A DNA stretch of 47,159 bases from Roseomonas sp. GTDB taxonomy: Bacteria; Pseudomonadota; Alphaproteobacteria; Acetobacterales; Acetobacteraceae. The stretch spans positions 1 through 47,159 of the forward strand of contig JADCES010000022.1 of NCBI GenBank assembly GCA_020250005.1. Reading direction: 5' to 3'. The position numbers and the translations under genes are program-made. This document shows, piece by piece, positions 41,373 through 47,159 of this stretch. Under the pieces are notes generated by a model that was not told where the DNA came from, made no database searches, and was given only the letters and a program-made list of their open reading frames with translations. The first letter of the stretch is position 1. Every line of letters starts with the position of its first letter.

Positions 41373-42325
41373 GGCGCAAGGATCAGCTTTTCGGCAGCCA
41401 GCACAGCGAAAAGTGCGAAAAGATAGGTCAGCGAAAAGCGGAAGCATTTCTTGGCCGCCTTGTCCCCCGCAAGGCTGCGGCCTTCGGCATCCTGCGCCTC
41501 TCGCAGTACGGCAACCGCGTGGCGAATGAAATTCAAACCGAGCAGTGCTGCAATCGCGCCATAGACAGGGCCGGAAAAGCCAATGAGCCAGGGTGCCATG
41601 CCGAGCGGCGCCAGCGCCAGCGTGTAGTATAGAATCTGCTTGCGCGTTTCGCGGGCACCCGCCGTCACGGGCAGCATCGGCACGCCGGCCTTGGCGTAAT
41701 CCTCATGCGCCCAAAGCGACAGCGCCCAGAAATGCGGCGGCGTCCAGATGAAGATGATGGCGAAAAGAATGATCGGCACAAGGGTGACGTCACCCGTCAC
41801 CGCGGCCCAACCGATCAGCGGCGGAAAGGCACCGGCCGCGCCGCCGATCACGATATTTTGCGGCGTGCGGCGCTTCAGCCACATGGTATAAACCACCACA
41901 TAAAACAGGATGGAAAAGGCCAGCACGCCAGCGGCCAGGTAATTGGTCGCAAAGGCCATCACCACGACAGAACCGACACCAAGCAGAATGCCAAAGCCAA
42001 GCGCGGCATCCGGCGCAATGCGCCCGGCGGGGATGGGCCGGCGCGCCGTACGCCGCATCACCGCATCAATATCGCGATCATACCACATGTTGATGGCGCC
42101 AGAGGCACCCGCCGCCACCGCGATGCAAAGAATGGCAATCACCGCCAGCACCGGATGCAAATGCCCCGGCGCCACCAGAAGCCCGGCGACCGCGCTGAAT
42201 ACCACCAGCGACATGACGCGCGGCTTGAGCAGCGCGACCCAATCGCCCACTTCCGAGATATTGTAGGAAACAGGAAGGGGGGCCGCGCCCCCCTTGCCGT
42301 TTTCGATGACTGAGTCGCTCATCAT
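41369..42325 (-). CDS. ctaB: Protoheme IX farnesyltransferase (heme O synthase)
   Basis: A 318-residue UbiA-family prenyltransferase with about nine membrane segments. LLKPRVMSLVVFSAVAGL near residue 33 and NMWYDRDIDAVMRRTARRP near 78 (Asp-rich farnesyl-PP/Mg site) are diagnostic. It makes heme O from protoheme, the precursor of heme A for the oxidase. Two ATG codons stand side by side (42325 and 42322); either may be used. The stop overlaps the CoxF-like gene. Confidence 0.95.
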   Translation of the reverse strand: MMSDSVIENGKGGAAPLPVSYNISEVGDWVALLKPRVMSLVVFSAVAGLLVAPGHLHPVLAVIAILCIAVAAGASGAINMWYDRDIDAVMRRTARRPIPAGRIAPDAALGFGILLGVGSVVVMAFATNYLAAGVLAFSILFYVVVYTMWLKRRTPQNIVIGGAAGAFPPLIGWAAVTGDVTLVPIILFAIIFIWTPPHFWALSLWAHEDYAKAGVPMLPVTAGARETRKQILYYTLALAPLGMAPWLIGFSGPVYGAIAALLGLNFIRHAVAVLREAQDAEGRSLAGDKAAKKCFRFSLTYLFALFAVLAAEKLILAP

Positions 42326-42346
42326 AACCCCAATGACGTTGCGGCC

Positions 42347-43942
42347 TTACCGCATCCGAGGAAGTTCCTCAAAAGTGTGGAAGGGCGGCGGAGATGCCAC
42401 TTGCCATTCCAAGGTGGTCGCACCTTCGCCCCAGGGATTGGCTGCAGCCTTCACGCCGGACCGCATCGTCACCCAGACGATGTAGAAGAAGAAGACAAAG
42501 GACGCGACCGAAATGACCGATCCGATGGAGGCGACGAAATTCCAGCCCCAGAAGGCTTCCGGATAATCGGGATAGCGGCGCGGCATGCCCTGATTGCCCG
42601 AGAAATGCATCGGGAAGAAGGTCAGGTTCACGCCGATAAAGGTCATCCAGAAATGGATCTTGCCAAGCGTTTCCGGATATTGCCGCCCGCACATCTTGCC
42701 GATCCAGTAATAGAAACCGGCATAGATCGAGAATACCGCACCAAGCGACAGCACGTAATGGAAATGCGCCACCACGTAATAGGTGTTGTGCAGGATCTGA
42801 TCGATACCCGCATTGGCGAGCACCACGCCCGTCACGCCACCCACGGTAAAGAGGAAGATGAAGCCCACCGCGAAGAGCATGGGCGTATCCATCCTGATGG
42901 ACCCGCCCCACATGGTCGCGATCCAGGAGAAGATCTTCACCCCCGTCGGCACCGCGATCACCATCGTGGCCGCCATGAAGTAGGCGCGGGTGTCCACATC
43001 CATGCCGGAGGTGTACATGTGGTGTGCCCAGACAATGAAGCCGACAAAGCCGATCGCCACCATGGCGTAAGCCATGCCGAGGTACCCGAACACAGGCTTA
43101 CGGCTGAAGGTGGAAATCACATGGCTGATGATGCCGAAGCCCGGCAGGATCATGATGTAGACTTCCGGATGGCCGAAGAACCAGAACAGATGCTGGAACA
43201 GCACCGGGTCACCACCGCCTTCAGGGCGGAAGAAGGCCGTACCGAAATTGCGGTCCGTGATCAGCATGGTGATCGCACCCGCCAGCACCGGCACCGCCAG
43301 CAGCAGCAGGAAGGCCGTGACCAGCATGGACCAGACAAACAGCGGCATTTTGTGCAGCGTCATGCCAGGGGCGCGCATGTTGAAGATGGTAGTGATGAAA
43401 TTGGCCGCACCCATGATTGATGAAGCACCCGCCAAATGCAGCGAAAACAGCGCCAAATCCATCGCCGGGCTGGAATGGAAGGTGCTGTCGGAGAGCGGCG
43501 GATAGATCGTCCAGCCCGCGCCAGGGCCCTCACCCACGAAAAGGCTTGCCGCCAGCAGCAGGAAGGCCGGCACCAACAGCCAGAAGGAGATATTGTTCAT
43601 GCGCGGGAAGGCCATATCCGGCGCCCCGATCATGATCGGCACGAACCAATTGCCGAAGCCCCCAATCAGCGCCGGCATGACCACGAAGAACACCATGATC
43701 AAGCCATGGGCCGAGATATAGGCATTCCACATCTGGCCATCAGAGAAAATCTGCATGCCGGGGTACATGAGTTCCAGGCGCATCAGCAGCGAAATGCCAA
43801 TCCCCACCACCGCCGCAACCAGCGAGAAGATGATGTAGAGCGTGCCGATATCCTTATGGTTCGTCGAAAAGAACCAGCGGGACACAAAGCCCGGCTTGTG
43901 ATCGTGATGATCGTCGTGATGGGCGTGCGAAGCGGTTGCCAT
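42347..43942 (-). CDS. coxA: Cytochrome c oxidase subunit I (aa3), with an altered Mg/Mn site ligand
   Basis: A 531-residue, 12-segment heme-copper oxidase subunit. The heme a His is in ISAHGLIM, D-channel residues in [11 protein letters not shown], the proton Glu and cross-linked His-Tyr in [10 protein letters not shown], CuB histidines in [10 protein letters not shown], the K-channel Lys in PTGVKIFSW, and the heme a3 / heme a histidines in VAHFHYVLS; the propionate arginine pair is in MPRRYPDYP. One change stands out: the motif LHDTYYVV is LHNTYYVV here, so residue 386 is Asn (codon AAC at 42787-42785) instead of the Asp that binds the non-redox Mg/Mn. All catalytic residues look intact. 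First-class match to the A1 (SoxM) family. Confidence 0.96.
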   Translation of the reverse strand: MATASHAHHDDHHDHKPGFVSRWFFSTNHKDIGTLYIIFSLVAAVVGIGISLLMRLELMYPGMQIFSDGQMWNAYISAHGLIMVFFVVMPALIGGFGNWFVPIMIGAPDMAFPRMNNISFWLLVPAFLLLAASLFVGEGPGAGWTIYPPLSDSTFHSSPAMDLALFSLHLAGASSIMGAANFITTIFNMRAPGMTLHKMPLFVWSMLVTAFLLLLAVPVLAGAITMLITDRNFGTAFFRPEGGGDPVLFQHLFWFFGHPEVYIMILPGFGIISHVISTFSRKPVFGYLGMAYAMVAIGFVGFIVWAHHMYTSGMDVDTRAYFMAATMVIAVPTGVKIFSWIATMWGGSIRMDTPMLFAVGFIFLFTVGGVTGVVLANAGIDQILHNTYYVVAHFHYVLSLGAVFSIYAGFYYWIGKMCGRQYPETLGKIHFWMTFIGVNLTFFPMHFSGNQGMPRRYPDYPEAFWGWNFVASIGSVISVASFVFFFYIVWVTMRSGVKAAANPWGEGATTLEWQVASPPPFHTFEELPRMR

Positions 43943-43965
43943 GTTTGTCTTCCCTCTGCCGCGCC

Positions 43966-44877
43966 TTACCGGCGGGCCTCCGCGATCTGAAGTGAATCCT
44001 GAGAAACGGGCGCGGCGGCGATCACCGGCGCACTGCCATCAGCCCGGGCGAAACGCTTTTGCGCATCGGCAACCCAGGCATCGAATTCCGCACGCGGCAC
44101 GGCACGCACGGCAATCGGCATGAACCAGTGATTCGTGCCGCAAATCTGATTGCACTGCCCATAGAACACGCCGGGGCGATCCGCGCGCATCCAGGTTTCC
44201 AGCGTGCGCCCCGGGATCGTGTATTTCTGCACACCCAAAGCCGGCACGAAGAAGGAATGGATCACGTCATGGCCCGTGGTCAGCACGCGAATATTCGCAC
44301 CCACCGGGATGACCAATTGATTATCCACATCAAGCTTGAAGATCTGGCCCGGCTTCAGGTCAGCTTCCTGGACCGGGTAGCTGTCAAAATTGAAGTTCCC
44401 ATGATCCGAATAGGTATAATTCCAATACCATTGCCGGCCCTGCACGGTGATGGTCATATCCGCATCCACCGCGCGATCCTGGAAATAGAGCAAGCGGAAG
44501 GATGGGATGGCGATGATCACCAGGATCAGCACCGGGATCACTGTCCACGCAATCTCAAGCCCGGTGTGATGGCTGGTCGTTGACGGAACCGGGTTGCGAT
44601 CGGCGCTGAAGCGCCAAACGCAATAGGCCAGCAGCACGAGAACGAAAATCGTGATTGCGACAATGATGAAAAAGACCAGGCTGTTCAGCGATGCGATGCG
44701 TTCCTTGATCACCCCGCCTGAGGGTTGCAAGCCCATGCCCCAGGGGGCGGGCGCGCCGACCATGCTCTCCGCCAGGGCTGGCACCGTCAGCACCAAACCC
44801 ATCGCCACGGCGGCCAGACCGGCGAAAAACCGACCCATGCCAAATGCGCGGCACTTTGCCTTCAAAACCTTCATCAA
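43966..44877 (-). CDS. coxB: Cytochrome c oxidase subunit II, with Glu to Gln in the CuA loop
   Basis: A 303-residue protein: a signal peptide ([20 protein letters not shown]), two membrane segments (~68-88, ~108-128), then the cupredoxin domain with GRQWYWNY (electron-entry Trp), [11 protein letters not shown] and the CuA loop [16 protein letters not shown]. Both Cys (242, 246), the His and the Met of CuA are kept, but the intervening Glu that also binds the Mg/Mn ion is Gln244 (codon CAG at 44148-44146). Start is either of two adjacent ATGs (44877/44874). Promoter region of the oxidase operon lies between this gene and the ArsR gene. Confidence 0.95.
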   Translation of the reverse strand: MMKVLKAKCRAFGMGRFFAGLAAVAMGLVLTVPALAESMVGAPAPWGMGLQPSGGVIKERIASLNSLVFFIIVAITIFVLVLLAYCVWRFSADRNPVPSTTSHHTGLEIAWTVIPVLILVIIAIPSFRLLYFQDRAVDADMTITVQGRQWYWNYTYSDHGNFNFDSYPVQEADLKPGQIFKLDVDNQLVIPVGANIRVLTTGHDVIHSFFVPALGVQKYTIPGRTLETWMRADRPGVFYGQCNQICGTNHWFMPIAVRAVPRAEFDAWVADAQKRFARADGSAPVIAAAPVSQDSLQIAEARR

Positions 44878-45010
44878 CCCATCCCTTATCGGTCGTGAAA
44901 ATCACGCCGTTTCAAGATTTTAACCTTTGCTCCACGAAGGCGTCTGCCCCGGGAGTCTCGAACTTGGCCGGACCATAATGGTGCCTCCCGCACCGCACAA
45001 GGGCGGAGAT

Positions 45011-45039
45011 GCGGAAAAGCGGCATAAACCCTTTTCCGC
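45011..45039. terminator. Hairpin just after the ArsR stop, candidate terminator
   Basis: GCGGAAAAG (45011-45019) and CTTTTCCGC (45031-45039) form a perfect 9-bp stem with an 11-base loop, four bases after the stop codon of the minus-strand regulator. No U-tract follows, so it may act as a weak terminator or as an mRNA 3'-end barrier between the regulator and the coxB promoter. Confidence 0.45.
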
Positions 45040-45043
45040 CACC

Positions 45044-45367
45044 TCAAGCCTCCCCATCGGCGACCTCTTCCTCACTGATGTGGTCAACCATATCGGCCAG
45101 CATGGACCGGATATGCTCATCGCCGACCACATAAAACACCTGCCGCCCGCGCCGATCCGCCTGTAACAGGCGCGCCGCGCGCAAAAGGCGCAAATGATGC
45201 GACACCAAGGAGGGCGAAATACCCAGCCTCTCGGCCATTTCATTCACCGCCGCCGGTTCATCCCGGCAGGCCAGGATGATCTTCAGGCGCGTCGGGTCGC
45301 TCATCAGCCGAAAGGTCTCGGCCAATTCAACCACCAAATCATCACCAATCCGAAAACGCCCCCGCAT
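45044..45367 (-). CDS. ArsR/SmtB-family metal-sensing repressor with zinc-type alpha-5 site
   Basis: A 107-residue winged-helix regulator: LMSDPTRLKIILAC (residues ~21-34), EMAERLGISPSLVSHHLRLL (recognition helix, 43-62), wing RRGRQVFYV. The C-terminal helix reads Asp83-x-His85-x10-His96-xx-Glu99, which is the exact DxHx10HxxE zinc site of SmtB/CzrA-type sensors. Such proteins release DNA when zinc binds. It is divergent from a TroA/ZnuA-like importer gene across 147 bases that carry two TGAACA-type dyads. A zinc-inactivated repressor on an uptake operon would have inverted logic, so the true target or co-regulator needs testing. It is also directly upstream of coxB. Confidence 0.88.
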   Translation of the reverse strand: MRGRFRIGDDLVVELAETFRLMSDPTRLKIILACRDEPAAVNEMAERLGISPSLVSHHLRLLRAARLLQADRRGRQVFYVVGDEHIRSMLADMVDHISEEEVADGEA

Positions 45368-45381
45368 GGGATCATCGCTGC

Positions 45382-45397
45382 TGTTTCATACTGAACA
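45382..45397. promoter_or_regulatory. Imperfect dyad upstream of the ArsR gene, candidate operator
   Basis: TGTTTCA (45382-45388), TAC, TGAACA (45392-45397): one extra base in one arm of an otherwise TGTTCA/TGAACA dyad, 15 bases before the regulator start. The arms match those of the second site at 45516-45529 and resemble the ATGAACA-nn-TGTTCAT core of SmtB/CzrA-type operators. Autoregulation is inferred. Confidence 0.45.
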
Positions 45398-45514
45398 TGG
45401 CCCTGGCAGGTTGGATTCCGCAAGGTATCGCCGCGCAAGGACTTGACGAAGAAGCCGGCAGGGCCAAGCTTGGTTACATGATAAGCCTCTGAAAAACAAG
45501 GAATATATGCAGAA

Positions 45515-46486
45515 ATGAACAGGTGTTCAGCCATTGGCAGGCGGGGCCTTGGCCTTGGGCTTTTGGCGCTGACGCCCATCACGGCGCGGGCGCAGAACCG
45601 CGCCCAGCCCCGCGCGCTGTCATCTGTTGCCATGGTGGGCGATCTGGTGCGCGAGATAGGCGGAGGCAGCATCCGCGCCGAAACCCTGATCGGGGAAGGC
45701 GTGGACCCACATCTGTTCCGCCCAACCCGGGCCGATACGTCGCGGCTGCTGGCCGCCGATATCATCTTCGCCAATGGCCATCGGTTGGAAGGGCGCATGG
45801 GCGATGTGCTGGCGCGCGCCGCCGCCAATGGCAAGCCGGTGGTCATGGTGGCGGAAAGCCTGCCGCGCGCGAGCCTCCGCGCCAATCCGGAATACCCTGA
45901 TGCGGCCGATCCGCATGTCTGGATGGACCCGGTCTTATGGGCCGAAGCGGCGGGGAGCATCGCCGCCGGGCTTTCCCGGCTGATCCCCGACCAAGCGAAT
46001 GTTTTCGCCGCCAACCTGGCCGCGCTGCGCAGCCGCCTTGCCGCCCTGCATGAATATGGCGCGCGGGTGATGGGCAGCATCCCGCCGCGCCAGCGCCTTT
46101 TGGTCACCGCGCATGATGCCTTCGCTTATTTTGCCGCGCGCTATGGGCTGGAAGTGGATAGCATCCAGGGGCTTTCCACCGAGTCGGAAGCGAATCTGGC
46201 GCGTATTGAAGCGATTGTGCGCGGCCTGGTGGATCGCCGCATCCCAGCGGTCTTTGCCGAAACCTCGGTCCCTGATCGCGCCGTGCGGGCGCTGATTGAA
46301 GGGGCAGGGGCCCGTGGCCAGCGCGTGGCCTTGGGCGGTACGCTATTTTCCGATTCGCTCGGCAAGCCCGGCACCTATGAAGGCACCTATCACGGCATGA
46401 TGGACCATAACTTCACCACCATCGCCCGCGCCCTGGGTGGGGAAGCACCGGCACGCGGCATGCTTGGCAGGCTTGCCACAGCATGA
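45515..46486 (+). CDS. TroA/ZnuA-like periplasmic metal-binding protein of an ABC importer
   Basis: A 323-residue cluster A-I binding protein. The N-terminus MNRCSAIGRRGLGLGLLALT is a twin-arginine-like signal ending at TARAQ. The metal ligands match TroA: His66 (VDPHLF), His134 (ADPHVWMDP), His200 (TAHDAF) and Asp280 (FSDSLG), with QGLSTESEA and the C-terminal GTYEGTYHGMMDHN. TroA binds Zn or Mn. There is no His-rich loop of the ZnuA type. A ribosome site (AAGGAA) is 12 bases upstream of the ATG, a little far. It is coupled by ATGA to an ATPase gene, divergent from the ArsR gene. Confidence 0.9.
   Translation: MNRCSAIGRRGLGLGLLALTPITARAQNRAQPRALSSVAMVGDLVREIGGGSIRAETLIGEGVDPHLFRPTRADTSRLLAADIIFANGHRLEGRMGDVLARAAANGKPVVMVAESLPRASLRANPEYPDAADPHVWMDPVLWAEAAGSIAAGLSRLIPDQANVFAANLAALRSRLAALHEYGARVMGSIPPRQRLLVTAHDAFAYFAARYGLEVDSIQGLSTESEANLARIEAIVRGLVDRRIPAVFAETSVPDRAVRALIEGAGARGQRVALGGTLFSDSLGKPGTYEGTYHGMMDHNFTTIARALGGEAPARGMLGRLATA
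45516..45529. promoter_or_regulatory. Perfect TGAACA-GG-TGTTCA dyad at the importer start codon, candidate ArsR operator
   Basis: TGAACA, GG, TGTTCA: a perfect 6-2-6 palindrome, the core of the operators used by SmtB/CzrA-type regulators. It overlaps the ATG of the solute-binding protein gene by two bases and extends into codons 2-5. A repressor bound here would block transcription elongation or initiation and could also affect translation if the transcript folded. Confidence 0.55.
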
Positions 46487-47159
46487 GCATCTCAGCCCCC
46501 GCACCGCTTGCGATTACGCATCTGACCGTCGCTTATGGCGACAAGACGGTGCTGTGGGACATCACCTGGCAGGCAGCGCCGGGGCTGACCGCCATTGTCG
46601 GGCCGAATGGTGCTGGCAAATCCACCCTGCTCCGTGCCGCGCTTGGCCTGCTCCCGAGCATTGCCGGTGAAGCCCGCTTCTTTGGCCGCAGCCTGGATGA
46701 GGTGCGCAACCGCGTTGGCTATCTGCCGCAACGCGCTTCGGTGGATTGGGATTTTCCCGCGACCGCGCTCGATGTCGTGTGCATGTCGCGCTATCCGCGC
46801 ATGCGCTGGTGGGGCCGCGTGCCGAAGGCGGAACGTGATGCGGCGCGCGCTGCGCTGGATCAGGTGGGGCTCGCTGATCTCGCGGATCGGCAAATTGGGC
46901 GCCTGTCGGGCGGGCAGCAGCAGCGCGTTTTTCTGGCGCGTGCGCTGGCGCAGGATGCTGACCTATACCTGATGGATGAACCCTTCGCCGCGGTGGATGC
47001 GGCGACGGAACAGGCGATCATCGCCGTGCTGCGCCGCGTGGTCGCCGCGGGGCGCAGCGTGATTGCCGTGCATCATGATCTTTCAACCGTGCCGGCTTAT
47101 TTCGATCAGGTGTTGCTGCTGAATGGCCGCGCGGTCGCCGCCGGCCCGGTCAAATCCGC
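46483..47159 (+). CDS. Metal ABC importer ATP-binding protein, 3' truncated by the window
   Basis: 225 codons are visible; the frame runs off the end. The ATG overlaps the preceding stop as ATGA. Walker A VGPNGAGKST near residue 39, Q-loop YLPQRASVDWDFP near 80, the ABC signature RLSGGQQQR near 142, Walker B ADLYLMDEPFA near 161 and switch His in AVHHDLST near 198 are all present. The QRxxVDWDFP stretch is typical of the Zn/Mn (TroB/ZnuC/MntB) branch. The permease should follow outside the window. Confidence 0.93.
   Translation, partial: MSISAPAPLAITHLTVAYGDKTVLWDITWQAAPGLTAIVGPNGAGKSTLLRAALGLLPSIAGEARFFGRSLDEVRNRVGYLPQRASVDWDFPATALDVVCMSRYPRMRWWGRVPKAERDAARAALDQVGLADLADRQIGRLSGGQQQRVFLARALAQDADLYLMDEPFAAVDAATEQAIIAVLRRVVAAGRSVIAVHHDLSTVPAYFDQVLLLNGRAVAAGPVKS

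Noticed and set aside
42377-43420. 347-codon plus-strand frame opposite coxA
   Set aside because: His/Arg/Glu-rich antisense shadow of a conserved gene.
1-47159. CRISPR arrays, tRNA or rRNA genes, insertion sequences, prophage or integration sites
   Set aside because: No direct-repeat arrays, cloverleaf-type segments, transposase or integrase frames were seen when reading both strands.

Overview
The window looks like a chromosomal segment of a high-GC alphaproteobacterium, most likely in or near the Acetobacteraceae (Rhodospirillales). Support: the gene order coxB-coxA-ctaB-(small CoxF-like)-ctaG-coxC-surf1, the hflK-hflC-DUF2065-degP block, and many CoA-ester and amidohydrolase catabolic genes. 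The taxon is an inference; there is no rRNA, tRNA, CRISPR array or intact mobile element here. Coding density is very high, and many neighbours overlap by ATGA or GTGA.

Region 1 (1-9228, all +) reads as one long catabolic operon. It holds a molybdenum hydroxylase catalytic subunit split into two polypeptides, a MoxR/CoxD-type ATPase and a CoxE-type VWA protein (likely maturation partners), a COG3618-type amidohydrolase, a metallo-beta-lactamase-fold lactonase, an SMP-30 lactonase fused to an isochorismatase-like domain, a doubtful small-ORF stretch, and an enolase-superfamily enzyme. Region 2 (9229-15844) holds a Bug-family remnant, a sugar isomerase/epimerase plus DUF993 pair, an alpha-methylacyl-CoA racemase, an acyl-CoA ligase and an LCAD-type acyl-CoA dehydrogenase. 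Region 3 (15894-21091) is housekeeping: the Mrp/ApbC ATPase and the HflKC/DegP membrane proteolysis block.

Region 4 (21124-30221) has an SDR without the catalytic tyrosine, an FMO-type monooxygenase with an NTF2-like front domain, an MFS exporter, a class A penicillin-binding protein, and two metal-dependent hydrolases. Region 5 (30266-32728, -) is a WYL regulator with a perfect 17-bp palindrome in front of a VOC/EVE-domain gene pair, preceded by a hydroxyacyl-CoA dehydrogenase. Region 6 (32829-36098, +) couples a cytosolic beta-lactamase-fold hydrolase, a hot-dog hydratase, a CitE-like lyase and a VWA protein. A carboxypeptidase M32 and a DUF1254 protein follow.

Region 7 (38751-44877, -) is the aa3 cytochrome c oxidase operon. 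Two unusual things stand out. The non-redox Mg/Mn site ligands are changed in both subunits at once (Asp to Asn in subunit I, Glu to Gln in subunit II). The gene normally between coxC and surf1 (DUF983) survives only as a collapsed 54-codon ORF. Region 8 (45044-47159) is an ArsR/SmtB regulator with a textbook zinc alpha-5 motif, divergent from a TroA/ZnuA-like metal ABC importer, with matching operator-like dyads at both starts.
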